Source: Thermoplasmatota archaeon
Lineage (GTDB): Archaea; Thermoplasmatota; Thermoplasmata; UBA10834
DNA: 64,000 nucleotides
Assembly: GCA_018818785.1 (NCBI GenBank)
Contig: JAHIRF010000008.1
Span: 62,001-126,000 of the forward strand
Direction of reading: 5' to 3'
Shown here: in pieces, positions 1-9,005 of the stretch
Layout of the letters: every line of letters begins with the position of its first letter
Position numbering within the stretch: position 1 is the stretch's first letter
Position numbers and translations under genes: made by a program
Notes under the pieces: model-generated
Told to the model about the DNA's origin: nothing
What the model saw: only the letters and a program-made list of their open reading frames with translations
Database searches by the model: none

Positions 1-583
1 CGTAGGCAGTGGCAGTGAATATGGAACTCACATCCACGGAGACCGTCTTGGTAGCCGGGACTATGGTCACACTGTTCAGATACGGCGGATTGATCGTTAT
101 GTCCTGAGCCACGGTCTCGTTCAAATCATCGATCTCGACGAGACACGAAAGGGTTCCCGTTCCACCCACGTTGTTGACGGTGAGGTTGCAGTAACGGTTC
201 CCGGACAGGTCAAGGGATCCAAGCGTGATGGGGTCCCTCAACCATCTGTAGTCAACGCTGGAATTGCCATCAAGTGACGTCGTTTCGCCAGTGTCAACAT
301 TTCGCAACACGGATGAAACATAGAACATCACGATGGATCCCGCTTCCGCCGTCACTTCCGTCGCAGGATATACGGTGACGACAAGTTCCATTTCAGCAGT
401 CCCTTCATCACCACCATCATCCACCATCAGAACATAGACAACGGTGCTCAGCAGCAGGATCGCGACAATAATCGCAACGATCATCAGCCAAAGCTTTCTA
501 CCGCCCTTGCTCTTTGGTGGCGAGATGGGTTCTGGTGAAGCATTCTCGCTAGCTGGCTCACTAGTTGACAGGCCTTCAGACAT
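1..583 (-). CDS. membrane-anchored exported protein, 3' end outside the window
   Basis: A continuous reading frame of 194 codons runs from an ATG at 583 off the left edge, so the C-terminus is missing. The first 32 residues are Ser/Pro/Glu-rich and cytoplasmic. A Lys/Arg patch (KGGRK) then leads into one transmembrane helix at about residues 34-55. What follows is an acidic linker and extracellular beta-type sequence with N-glycosylation sequons (NSS, NLT, NET) and Ig-like character, as in archaeal surface proteins. A TATA-like TATTTATAG on this strand lies near 641-650, about 60 bases upstream. No enzymatic motif is visible. The family is not recognised; an S-layer-associated or CARDB-like adhesin is possible. 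Confidence 0.8.
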   Translation of the reverse strand, partial: MSEGLSTSEPASENASPEPISPPKSKGGRKLWLMIVAIIVAILLLSTVVYVLMVDDGGDEGTAEMELVVTVYPATEVTAEAGSIVMFYVSSVLRNVDTGETTSLDGNSSVDYRWLRDPITLGSLDLSGNRYCNLTVNNVGGTGTLSCLVEIDDLNETVAQDITINPPYLNSVTIVPATKTVSVDVSSIFTATAY

Positions 584-1200
584 TTACTAGTTCCCCCACG
601 AACGACTCAACTGTCGGAGCTGAGGTTGTACCGATTCCCAGCTATAAATAATCTATTGAAACATTATTCGAATCAGCGATTCCAATACGAAAATGTTTCC
701 GACGGCGGACGCCATAGATAGCCCTAGACAGATGTATCACGCCATATTATTGAAACCAGCCCGGTCTCGCATAGAACAATCGAATGAAGACGAGGGAGAG
801 TATGTCTGACCATAGAGAATCCAGATCATTCCGTTACATTCAGTAGATATCCGCGATGAAGAGCTCGATCCACCAGAGATCATTTCGGCAAACGAGATAC
901 CATGAACATTTTACCAATTACTTCCAGAGAATTGCGGATAAAGGACTACATTTTCCAATAAATTATCATAATGAGTTTCAGTACTCGAACCACTTCGCAT
1001 TTTCGTAACGATAGGTCGGAATGTTCATATACGAAAGTTCTCATTAATGTTCAAGTTCGAAACGCGGATACATCAGCGGCGTGGAATGGTAGGGGAAGAA
1101 TTGAGTTCCACACAGATGTGGTCCTCGAAGCGTTTCGGTCATGTTTCGCGATTGGGGATATCGTGAAAATCTTGCAAGCTGAAACCAAGGGGGAAAGTAA
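584..1200. other. 617-base intergenic region, no gene recognised
   Basis: This divergent intergenic stretch is unusually A+T-rich for the window. It must hold the promoters of the leftward gene at 583 and the rightward binding-protein gene at 1201. A TATA-like element for the left gene lies near 641-650. Candidate elements for the right gene (TTCATATACG near 1025) imply a leader of about 150 bases. An 80-codon frame at 971-1213 has no ribosome binding site and ends inside the next gene, so I do not accept it. No tRNA or repeat is seen. Confidence 0.5.
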
Positions 1201-3195
1201 GTGGGTGACTTAGTTCGAAGAGTCTTGTCCATGAGCGTTGTCGCACTGATTGTAGGAATCCTGTCCATACCTTTGGCAGGCATCTTTGGGATGATTGGAC
1301 CAGCCGAGGGGGCTGATGAAGAGGTGGTCCTGAAGGTAGGGTTCATGCAGATGGTTGATAACCTCAATCCGAATGTCGGATTGAGTGATGCAGCCTACGT
1401 CTACTACGGTTTAGTCTATGATGCCTTGCATACCGTGCAGGATGACTTCGTCACTGAAGGCAATCTCGCAACATCCTGGAGGATGGTCCCTGCGGACGAC
1501 CCTGAGCTCATCGCATCTGGCGAACCGCTTGGGTCCGTCTGGGAATATGACATAACGGAAGATGCATATTGGCACGACGGACAGCCTCTTACAGTAGATG
1601 ACGTCGTGTTCACATTTAACTTGAACATCTTTGAATACGATTCATTCTGGGCATATCAGCCGTATGCGTACTTCATGCAATATGCTGAAGCTATCGACGA
1701 GAATACAATCCGGATCCACTACTATGACAGAGAGACGGAGGAACCTCTGCCATGTGCATATGCGCACTTGATTTGCATACCGATTCTCCCGAAGCATAAG
1801 CTGCAGAGCATGGATCCATTTGACATCGCATTCAACTGGCAGGGAGTGTTCGACGGAGAAGAGTATCCTGTTGTTGGGACTGGACCGTTCACAGCCACGG
1901 AGTACATGTACGACGAATGGAATTCCGGAGACCACATAACGCTCGTCAAGAACCCTAACTACCATGGCGGATCAGACGATGATTGGGAAGTGAGCTTCGA
2001 TAAGCTGATCATGTACTTCTACGACGACGATGTGGCCATGGCGACTGACCTGAGGACTGGCCAACTCGACATCGCACAGTTCCCACCCCAGACATACCTT
2101 GCGATCAAGGAGGATGTCGAGGACGATAAGCTGCAGAACGTCGAGACTTTCGACGGGATCAAGTGCACGCAGTACTGGACCGAGATCGGCATCAACATGA
2201 ACGAGGCGGGCAATAATCTTGCGAGACTCGACCCTGCCGTGAGGCAGGCGATGGCGATGGCAACGAACAAGACATACATCACCAATAATTACTACGCAGG
2301 ACTGGCAGAAGAAGGGACCACACTCATATCGCCGGTGAACACGGATTGGCACTATGAGCCAACCGAGGACGAGTTGTACACATTCGACAAGGCTGCTGCG
2401 GAGCAGATTCTCGAGGATGCGGGATACAGGTACGACGGCGGAGATTACAGAGAGGTCATGACAGACAGCATGGCATATGATGAGGGATGGTGCCTGGAAG
2501 GCAGAGAGCTCGTCTTCAACATGCTGATACGCAGAGAGAATCCTGAGGAGAAGGAAATTGCTGAATATCTCCAACAAGTCTACGAAGAGGTCGGAATCGG
2601 TCTTGTCATCAGCATCGTCGATGAGGTCACCCTGTCATCGGAAGTCTATGGGTACAAGTATGACACCATGATCTGGTATTGGAGCGCCGACTCTGATCCG
2701 AACTACATGCTATTCTGTCAGGCAGGCAAGTCAATCAATGGATGGAACGACAACTTCTATGACAACGCATCCTACAACGAGGCTTATTACAACTCCGTCA
2801 TAACATTGGACTCTGAGCAGAGGAAGGTGTACACCGATGAATGCCAGCGGGTCAACTACCTGGATGCGGCATACATCATCCTGGCGTACCCGTACCAGAC
2901 ATATGCATGGAGAACCGACAAGTTCACGAACTGGGGAGATTGGGAAGAAAAGCCCTGCCTGAGCTTCGACCACTTCTGGACGGGACCGCAGCTGATGTTC
3001 GAAATCGAGCCTCTAAGCATTGACGACGACGATACGCCGGTCGACGAACCGAACGACAACGCATGGATCATGTATGCAGGCATCGGTGGAGCGATTGCCT
3101 TAGTGGCGATTGTCTTGGCCGTGTTGATGCTGCGGAAGAAGGACGGTGGGAAGAAGGATAAGAGCGACGACTCCAAGAGCCCGCTTGGAGAGTGA
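1201..3195 (+). CDS. ABC transporter substrate-binding protein, oligopeptide/nickel family (SBP_bac_5)
   Basis: A 664-residue extracellular solute receptor of the Dpp/Opp type. I start it at GTG 1201 because a GGGGG ribosome binding site ends about 6 bases upstream; ATG 1231 is the alternative. An N-terminal hydrophobic signal segment (to about residue 36) is followed by the family fold: VLKVGFMQ near the start of the mature protein, YDALH, and the AYWHDGQPLTVDDVVFTF block typical of SBP5 proteins. The C-terminus has an acidic linker, a transmembrane helix at about 621-644 and a Lys-rich cytoplasmic tail. The receptor is therefore membrane-tethered in the archaeal way rather than lipidated. 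Two permease genes follow. The ligand (peptide, sugar or other) cannot be read from sequence. Confidence 0.93.
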   Translation: MGDLVRRVLSMSVVALIVGILSIPLAGIFGMIGPAEGADEEVVLKVGFMQMVDNLNPNVGLSDAAYVYYGLVYDALHTVQDDFVTEGNLATSWRMVPADDPELIASGEPLGSVWEYDITEDAYWHDGQPLTVDDVVFTFNLNIFEYDSFWAYQPYAYFMQYAEAIDENTIRIHYYDRETEEPLPCAYAHLICIPILPKHKLQSMDPFDIAFNWQGVFDGEEYPVVGTGPFTATEYMYDEWNSGDHITLVKNPNYHGGSDDDWEVSFDKLIMYFYDDDVAMATDLRTGQLDIAQFPPQTYLAIKEDVEDDKLQNVETFDGIKCTQYWTEIGINMNEAGNNLARLDPAVRQAMAMATNKTYITNNYYAGLAEEGTTLISPVNTDWHYEPTEDELYTFDKAAAEQILEDAGYRYDGGDYREVMTDSMAYDEGWCLEGRELVFNMLIRRENPEEKEIAEYLQQVYEEVGIGLVISIVDEVTLSSEVYGYKYDTMIWYWSADSDPNYMLFCQAGKSINGWNDNFYDNASYNEAYYNSVITLDSEQRKVYTDECQRVNYLDAAYIILAYPYQTYAWRTDKFTNWGDWEEKPCLSFDHFWTGPQLMFEIEPLSIDDDDTPVDEPNDNAWIMYAGIGGAIALVAIVLAVLMLRKKDGGKKDKSDDSKSPLGE

Positions 3196-3213
3196 GAGTC
3201 GCGTACAAACAAG

Positions 3214-3235
3214 TCCGCGCGGTTGGTCGCGCGGG
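3214..3235 (+). terminator. GC-rich hairpin after the binding-protein gene
   Basis: A 7-bp perfect stem (CCGCGCG, loop GTTGGT, CGCGCGG) with a possible T-G closing pair sits 19 bases after the binding-protein stop codon and is followed by a C/T-rich run. It could attenuate transcription into the permease genes or stabilise the 3' end of the abundant binding-protein message. Both roles are inferred from position. Confidence 0.5.
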
Positions 3236-3350
3236 CATCTCTTTCCATTTACGATGAACGGAATGGAACGGAACCGAGTCACAATCGAGGGAGAGGATAA
3301 CTGAAGATCGGGGACCTAGGCAGGACCGTGTGCCTAGTTGGTGATAATCA

Positions 3351-4349
3351 ATGGATATGAGAACATACATAGTGAGGAAGCTCATTTATCTGGTGATTAC
3401 ATTTTTTGCGATCATCATATTCAACTTCTTCCTATTCAGAGTATTGCCAGGAGACCCTGCGAGAGCGTTCATCGGACGAGGGATTTCCGAAGATGTCGCG
3501 TTCCTGATCAGGGACAGGTTCCACCTCAACGACCCGTGGTACGTGCAGCTCTACTACTACATGGCGGACACCCTGAGGTTGGATTTTGGAGTGACTGGCA
3601 GTCTGAACGCAGGAACCTCGATCGGCTATCTATTGGAACCTAGGATTGTGAACACACTCATACTGGTTGGAATAGGTACGATCCTCGCGATATACTTCGG
3701 TGTGCTCCTGGGCAGGTTCGCGGCATGGAGGAGGGGGCGACCAGCAGATACGATCGGAATGGCCTTCGCCCTCACGTTCTACTCGATGCCGACATTCCTC
3801 TTCGCGTTAGTGTTGCTGCTCGTCTTCGGGGGGATGCTTCAGTGGTTCCCAACGAGGGGTGCATACGGGAGCCTGCCGTGGACCGATATCCCTCCGGACT
3901 ATCGGTTCATGGATCTATTCGAGAAATTGGTTAGCAGAGGTTACCACCTCGTGTTGCCACTATTAGCGTTCACTTTGGAGATAATGGCGGAGTTCGCGCT
4001 CATAATGAGGAATTCACTCACGGACGTCCTCACAGAGGATTACATAACGACCGCGCGAGCGAAGGGACTGTCAAACAAGATGGTGTTAAAGAATCATGCG
4101 ATGAGGAACGCGATGCTCCCCGTGGTGACTGTTACGGCCATCAGCATAGGCTGGGTACTTGGGGGCACGATCATGGTAGAGATGGTGTTCTCCTATGAAG
4201 GATTAGGAAAACTCACTTGGGATGCCGTCGGTGCCAGAGATCTACCTCTTCTGCAGGCGCTTTTCCTGATCATGGCAGTGGCGGTCCTTATCGCCAACTT
4301 GATCGCAGACATCGTATACACAATGCTTGACCCGAGAGTCAAGATCTGA
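3351..4349 (+). CDS. ABC transporter permease, DppB-like
   Basis: A 332-residue inner-membrane subunit of the oligopeptide importer family. It opens with the family signature YIVRKLIYLVITFFAIIIFNFFLFRVLPGDP. It contains about six transmembrane helices and the EAA loop that contacts the ATPase, seen as EDYITTARAKGLSNKMVLKNHAMRNA-type sequence at about residues 228-253. It ends with DIVYTMLDPRVKI, a common DppB terminus. The ATG at 3351 has a GGTGAT ribosome binding site 5 bases upstream. It is separated from the binding protein by about 155 bases that hold a hairpin, and it is followed after 9 bases by the partner permease. Confidence 0.95.
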   Translation: MDMRTYIVRKLIYLVITFFAIIIFNFFLFRVLPGDPARAFIGRGISEDVAFLIRDRFHLNDPWYVQLYYYMADTLRLDFGVTGSLNAGTSIGYLLEPRIVNTLILVGIGTILAIYFGVLLGRFAAWRRGRPADTIGMAFALTFYSMPTFLFALVLLLVFGGMLQWFPTRGAYGSLPWTDIPPDYRFMDLFEKLVSRGYHLVLPLLAFTLEIMAEFALIMRNSLTDVLTEDYITTARAKGLSNKMVLKNHAMRNAMLPVVTVTAISIGWVLGGTIMVEMVFSYEGLGKLTWDAVGARDLPLLQALFLIMAVAVLIANLIADIVYTMLDPRVKI

Positions 4350-4358
4350 GGTGATGAA

Positions 4359-5414
4359 ATGGCAGACATCGGATCAAGCACAATAATTGGACTCGTCGTG
4401 GTCTCATTGATCGTGATATTCACGATTGTCCGAATAACCAGAAAGATCTCAAGAGAAGGAGCTTTGCTGACAGAGACAGACAGAGAGAAGCTGGGTATGC
4501 AGTTAAAGAACCTGAAGAAGACTTGGAAAGTGTTCCGGTCAAATAGGCTGGGCTTCACAGGATTCATCGTCCTCGCCATCTTCGTGGTCATGGCAATATT
4601 CGCGCCATGGCTCTCAACTGTCCCCAACCCGGATCACTATACCAACTTCGAAGAGAATAGGTTTGTCGATGGCGTGGCGGTATTGCTCAATCCACTTCCG
4701 CCGAGCCTCACCCCTTCATCCTATACGGGATTGATACACCCCTTTGGCACCGATTACAAGGGAGAGGACGTGTATAGCGACGTGGTCTATGGGACCAGAG
4801 CATCCCTGATGGTCGGCTTCATCGCAACGTTCATATCGATAGGAATGGGGGCCGTTATAGGTCTGGCCGCCGGATACTTTGGAAGGGTCGCGGACGAGAT
4901 ACTCATGAGGTTGACAGACTTCTTCCTGGTGCTCCCGTGGTTCCCGCTTATGATAGTGTTGATGACTGTTCTGGACCAGAAATTCATCTATGTCATACTA
5001 GTCATAGGCATCACCAGCTGGCCTTCGACAGCCAGGATTGTGAGGTCGCAGGTGCTGACGCTCAAGGAAAGACAATTCATCGAGAGGGCGAAAGCGATAG
5101 GTGCAAGTGACAGACACATAATCGGCAAACATATCCTCCCGAACACGATGCCACTGATATTCGCCAATACGGTCCTGCTCATAGCCATAGCGATATTCTC
5201 CGAGGCGTTTCTGGACTTCTTCGGTCTTGGCGATCCCAGTGTCATCAGCTGGGGATCGATGCTCGAATCCGCGTACAGCAACGGTGCGGTGGCCCAGGGA
5301 GCGTGGTGGTGGATTATTCCACCAGGGGCAGCAATCATCATACTGATACTGGCGTTCTCGCTCGTGGGTAACGCGCTGGATGATGTGCTCAACCCGAAGT
5401 TGAGAAGACGCTGA
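4359..5414 (+). CDS. ABC transporter permease, DppC-like
   Basis: A 351-residue partner permease. It has an extra N-terminal membrane helix (about residues 7-26) ahead of the usual DppC segment FRSNRLGFTGFIVLAIFVV. The substrate-side loop has HPFGTDYKGEDVYSDVVYG, a hallmark of DppC proteins. The EAA loop (ERAKAIGASDRHIIGKHILP) and the terminal GNALDDVLNPKLRRR are present. An AGGTGATG ribosome binding site lies just before ATG 4359. The two ATPase genes that normally complete such a transporter do not follow: the next gene is on the opposite strand and unrelated. The ATPases must be supplied from elsewhere. Confidence 0.95.
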   Translation: MADIGSSTIIGLVVVSLIVIFTIVRITRKISREGALLTETDREKLGMQLKNLKKTWKVFRSNRLGFTGFIVLAIFVVMAIFAPWLSTVPNPDHYTNFEENRFVDGVAVLLNPLPPSLTPSSYTGLIHPFGTDYKGEDVYSDVVYGTRASLMVGFIATFISIGMGAVIGLAAGYFGRVADEILMRLTDFFLVLPWFPLMIVLMTVLDQKFIYVILVIGITSWPSTARIVRSQVLTLKERQFIERAKAIGASDRHIIGKHILPNTMPLIFANTVLLIAIAIFSEAFLDFFGLGDPSVISWGSMLESAYSNGAVAQGAWWWIIPPGAAIIILILAFSLVGNALDDVLNPKLRRR

Positions 5415-5529
5415 TGTGATCTTCATTCCGGCCATATGAGGATTGGGGAGCCATGCAAGGGTCCAGTCTGCATCAAAAAACGATGGGATTGGAAATGGTT
5501 TGAACGGATTCGAGATATGCACTAAGGAC

Positions 5530-6423
5530 TCACTTATTCTCCGCTGCAGCGGCCTGGGCCTGCTGCATCTTCCTGTAGAATGTGAGGTAGCCCATCGCGA
5601 ACTTGTCCTCGCCCCAGAACAGCTTTGACGACTTGGTTGCAAGCTGCATGTTGGGATCGAGAGGGTTGCCGATGAAGCTGGTCATGCCCTGTCCAGCGCA
5701 CATGAGCATGAAAGCCGCATTGAGCTTGGGTCTGTCCGGCAATCCGAATGATACATTGCTGAGCCCAAGTGTCGTGTTCACGCCTAGTTCCTCGGTCACG
5801 ATGCGTATGGTATCGAGTGTGGCCTTGGCACCCTGGTCGTTGGTTCCGCACGCAAGGGCGACGCAATCGATTATCAGGTTCTTCCGGTCGAGACCGGCTC
5901 GCTCTGCGCGGTCGATGATCTTCCTGGCGATCTCCACCCTCTTCTCTGAAGTCTGTGGGATCCCCGCATCGTCGATGCAGAGTCCGACTAGCGCAGCATC
6001 GTACTGAGCTGCGAGTGGTATGACCACGTCCATTCTCTTCTCTTCCCCGGTGGTGGAGTTGATCCCAACTCGACCCTTCACCGTCTTCAGAGCGACTTCG
6101 AGGACTGCTGGATCGGATGTGTCGATCCAGAGAGGGACATCAACTGATTCTTGGACGATCCTGATGGCCTCGAGCATGGCATGCTTCTCATCTATCCCAG
6201 GGACACCAACATTGATGTCCAGGATATCCGCACCTGCCTCGATCTGTCGCTTTGCTTCCATCTCAAGAACTCCAAACTCGCCCGCTTTCAGCTTGGCGAT
6301 CAAGTCCTTACGGTTGGTCGGGTTGATCCGCTCGCCCACCAGAACCGGCGTCTTCGTGGCTCCAATCTTCACGGTCTTTGCCGTACCCTTCAGCTCAATA
6401 ACTGGCACAACTGCACAAGGCAA
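5530..6423 (-). CDS. pterin-dependent corrinoid methyltransferase (MtgA/AcsE-like)
   Basis: A 297-residue TIM-barrel methyltransferase of the dihydropteroate synthase superfamily, predicted to move a methyl group between a corrinoid protein and a tetrahydropterin. Visible family blocks are GERINPTNRKDL near residue 30, GADILDINVGVPG, PLWIDTSDPAVLE, GINSTTG and the diagnostic LGLSNVSFGLPDRP, equivalent to the conserved SNxSFG segment of AcsE, MtgA and MetH. The start is TTG 6423, chosen for a GGAGG site 8 bases upstream. It is divergent from the corrinoid protein and MttB genes, which suggests that it finishes the same pathway. Folate versus methanopterin specificity cannot be told from sequence. 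Confidence 0.9.
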   Translation of the reverse strand: MPCAVVPVIELKGTAKTVKIGATKTPVLVGERINPTNRKDLIAKLKAGEFGVLEMEAKRQIEAGADILDINVGVPGIDEKHAMLEAIRIVQESVDVPLWIDTSDPAVLEVALKTVKGRVGINSTTGEEKRMDVVIPLAAQYDAALVGLCIDDAGIPQTSEKRVEIARKIIDRAERAGLDRKNLIIDCVALACGTNDQGAKATLDTIRIVTEELGVNTTLGLSNVSFGLPDRPKLNAAFMLMCAGQGMTSFIGNPLDPNMQLATKSSKLFWGEDKFAMGYLTFYRKMQQAQAAAAENK

Positions 6424-6784
6424 ATTTCTCGCCTCCTATGAAAGGGGTGAACGCCTTTTCCGGGAAATAGTTTTGGGTAATTCATGCGCACAACGTCAGG
6501 AACATCTGGATGGTTCACAGATAGCCGTGCCATCGCCCGCTAATACTGCCCGCCCTTGACCTCCAAGCTAATGCGGATGAGCCGGAATCGTGCCATTATA
6601 TTGACGTACGTACACCGTTTGACAGGAAAACGCCTCGAAATAGCAGAAACCTTAATTATGGTATCGAGTATGCCGGTTCAATCGGAGAAGGGGATTCGTC
6701 TTGGAGATGAATCGCTCTTGAACCGAACAGGAAAATCCGACCAGAACAGGAGTTCTGAGAGGAAACCGATTGGGGGTAAAACCA
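6424..6784. promoter_or_regulatory. divergent promoter region of the methyltransferase module
   Basis: This 361-base intergenic region separates the leftward pterin methyltransferase from the rightward corrinoid operon. Candidate rightward promoters are GAAACCTTAATTA at 6645-6657, a BRE/TATA arrangement, and ATTATATT near 6594-6601, which is followed by the self-complementary ACGTACGT. The first predicts a transcript start near 6680 and a leader of about 100 bases. No gene or stable long hairpin is seen in it. A short frame at 6556-6810 overlaps the corrinoid gene and lacks coding character. Confidence 0.45.
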
Positions 6785-7417
6785 ATGGAAGATGCAGTGA
6801 CACGGCTTAAGAACGCAGTGATAAACTACGAGATGGAGACGATTGCTGATCTGGCGAAGAAGGCGCTCGCGGAAGGCGTCGACCCGCTCGTCGCCATTGA
6901 GAAAGGCTTGGCGGAAGGAATAAAGGTCGTTGGCGAGAGGTTCGGCAAGGGAGAGATCTACCTACCAGAACTCGTCATGGGCGCAGAGGCCATGAAGGCT
7001 GCGTTGGCCGTGCTTGAACCCGCAGTTCCGTCGGGGAAGCACAGGGCCAGTGCTGGCTTGGTTGTCATCGGCACAGTTCAGGACGACATACACGAGATCG
7101 GCAAGAACCTCGTGGCAACTATGCTGTCCGCGAACGGATTCGAGGTCGTCGACCTTGGAGTGAACGTGGCATCCACTGAATTCACCAAGAAGGTGGAGGA
7201 GCTGAAGCCAAAGATAGTAGCGATGTCTGCCCTGATGACCACGACTATGCCGAGGATGGCCGAGGTTATCGGACCAATCAAGAAGAAGAGCATTCCAATC
7301 AAAGCATTGATTGGCGGTGCACCAGTCACCGATGTCTACGCCAGGGAAATCGGAGCCGAGGGATACAGCGGCGACGCTTCCAGCGCGGTAGATGTTGCCA
7401 AGAAGCTTGTCGGGTGA
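6785..7417 (+). CDS. corrinoid methyl-carrier protein (MtbC/MttC/MtgC family)
   Basis: A 210-residue cobalamin-binding methyl carrier. The N-terminal helical cap (residues 1-85) has the EKGLAEGIKVVGERFGKGE pattern and LPELVMGAEAMK. The Rossmann-like B12 domain carries the DxHxxG motif in QDDIHEIGKN, with His103 predicted as the lower cobalt ligand, then GFEVVDLGVNV and a GGAPV segment. I start at ATG 6785 because GGGGGT lies 7 bases upstream; TTG 6770 is the alternative. The stop overlaps the start region of the following MttB gene, so the two are probably translationally coupled. It should shuttle a methyl group from the MttB paralogs to the divergent pterin methyltransferase. Confidence 0.96.
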   Translation: MEDAVTRLKNAVINYEMETIADLAKKALAEGVDPLVAIEKGLAEGIKVVGERFGKGEIYLPELVMGAEAMKAALAVLEPAVPSGKHRASAGLVVIGTVQDDIHEIGKNLVATMLSANGFEVVDLGVNVASTEFTKKVEELKPKIVAMSALMTTTMPRMAEVIGPIKKKSIPIKALIGGAPVTDVYAREIGAEGYSGDASSAVDVAKKLVG

Positions 7418-7422
7418 GGTCC

Positions 7423-8892
7423 ATGGCCTACGGAATCAAGAGGGGCATCCGATTCCAGATCCTCAGCGATGAGGACTTGGATAGGATTCATTGGAGCACA
7501 CTACACATACTCGAGAAGATAGGTGTGCAGGTCGACAGTCCAGCGTGCAGGAAGCTATTGAAGGACAATGGCTGTGTGGTCGATGAGAGCACCCGTATCG
7601 CTAAGATGCCGTCTCACCTGATCGAGGAAGCGCTGGTGAAGAAGAAGACGTCCATCACTCTCGCGGGAAGGAACCCGAAGTACGATGCGAAACTGGACAT
7701 GAACCATAGCCACATAACGGCGAATGGTAACGGTGCAGTGACAGTCGACTTCGAGACCGGAGAGAGAAGGGGCTCGACAAAGCAGGATGTCGCGAACTCG
7801 TCAAGGATCATCGACGCTCTGGAGAACGTGCATATCCATTGGCCAATGGTCAGCTCGACTGACCAGGACCCGGCTGCCGTCCACCTTCACGACCTCGACG
7901 CGTCTCTCAACAACACCGAGAAGCACGTCATGTACGAGACCGGCGTGACACTGTCAGATGCGAAGCACCTGACCGAGATGGGCTACGTCGCAGCCGGTGG
8001 CGAGAAGGAGTACAGGAACAGGCCGATCACGTCGTGCCTGCAGTGTACATACGCTCCTCTCCAGCATGACGCAGGTGTCATGGACGCGAGCCTGCACTTC
8101 GCCGAGGCAGGGGTGCCGCTCGTCTTCTTCGGAATGCCACAACCAGGTGCGACAGGTCCGGCAACGCTCGTCGGTTCGCTCGCAGTGGGCAACGCTGAGG
8201 TTCTCAGCGCTCTGACCATGATCCAGCTGGCGACACCCGGAGCAGCCGTGATATACGGTATGGGTAACGCACCGCTCGACATGAGGACGACGATCAGAGC
8301 CGGCGGAAGCCCGGAACACGCCATCTCATCCGCGATGGCGACCGAGCTAGCGCACTACTATGGAATGCCATCCTGCGTCGGTGTGTCGGCAACCGCGAAA
8401 GTGCCCGGTGACCAGTCAGTCCTGGAGTACTACACTGGTTGCGTCGGTCCGCTGCTCGCTGGTGCAGACCTGATGTGCGGTGTCGGGCTATTGGAGGATT
8501 CCAGCTGCCTGCATTACGAGGAGATCGTCATGGACAACGAGGTCGTTGGCGCGATCAAGAGGCTAATACGCGGCGAGTGGGCAGATGACGACACGATCCC
8601 GCTCGATGTGATCGAGAAGGTCGGTGTGGGTAAGAACTACCTTGCACAGAGACACACGGTAGATCACCTCAAGTCTGAGCACTTCATGCCGACGCTCATA
8701 GACAGGCGCTCGTACGATGCATGGTCCACCTCTGGATCGAAGTCTCTCAGAGACTCGGCCAGGGACAGGGTCAAGGCGATCCTCAAGGACCACAAGGTCC
8801 CACCACTCGATGCTGAGAAGCAGAAGAAGATCAATTCGATCATCGAGAGCACCAAGAAGGGCTTGTGGGGCGGCGAGTCCAAGACCTATTAA
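7423..8892 (+). CDS. MttB-family corrinoid methyltransferase without pyrrolysine, copy 1
   Basis: A 489-residue member of the trimethylamine methyltransferase superfamily (N-terminal FQILSDEDLDRIHWSTLHILEKIGV block, central GGSPEHAISSAMATELAHYYGMP block, C-terminal GVGKNYLAQRHTVDHLKSEHF block). The whole length is read without an in-frame TAG, unlike true methylamine-specific MttB, so it should act like MtgB on quaternary amines such as betaines. That substrate class is family knowledge, and the actual substrate is unknown. ATG 7423 has GAGGT close upstream; GTG 7414, overlapping the corrinoid stop, is an alternative. Start uncertainty affects only three residues. Confidence 0.94.
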   Translation: MAYGIKRGIRFQILSDEDLDRIHWSTLHILEKIGVQVDSPACRKLLKDNGCVVDESTRIAKMPSHLIEEALVKKKTSITLAGRNPKYDAKLDMNHSHITANGNGAVTVDFETGERRGSTKQDVANSSRIIDALENVHIHWPMVSSTDQDPAAVHLHDLDASLNNTEKHVMYETGVTLSDAKHLTEMGYVAAGGEKEYRNRPITSCLQCTYAPLQHDAGVMDASLHFAEAGVPLVFFGMPQPGATGPATLVGSLAVGNAEVLSALTMIQLATPGAAVIYGMGNAPLDMRTTIRAGGSPEHAISSAMATELAHYYGMPSCVGVSATAKVPGDQSVLEYYTGCVGPLLAGADLMCGVGLLEDSSCLHYEEIVMDNEVVGAIKRLIRGEWADDDTIPLDVIEKVGVGKNYLAQRHTVDHLKSEHFMPTLIDRRSYDAWSTSGSKSLRDSARDRVKAILKDHKVPPLDAEKQKKINSIIESTKKGLWGGESKTY

Positions 8893-8900
8893 ACCTATTC

Positions 8901-8950
8901 AGGGCCGGCGCGGTTTTCCGCCCGGCCTCGATAATCACTTTTTGATTATC
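8901..8950 (+). terminator. two tandem hairpins between the MttB paralogs
   Basis: The first hairpin (8903-8927) pairs GGCCGG-G-CGG with CCG-C-CCGGCC around a TTTT loop with one bulged C. The second (8930-8950) is a perfect 8-bp stem, GATAATCA and TGATTATC, around CTTTT. They start about 10 bases after the stop codon of copy 1. Such an arrangement fits partial termination or an RNA processing site that would set different levels for the two methyltransferases. The function is inferred. Confidence 0.5.
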
Positions 8951-9005
8951 GCAATTCCAGCGAATAACACACGATTGTGACAGATTGACTCTTGAGGGAT
9001 GACAA

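Noticed and set aside
971-1213. 80-codon frame before the solute-binding protein gene
   Set aside because: It has no ribosome site, no recognisable composition, and it runs into the start of the well-supported gene at 1201.
6556-6810. 84-codon frame in the divergent methyltransferase promoter
   Set aside because: It overlaps the corrinoid gene start in another frame and shows no coding character.
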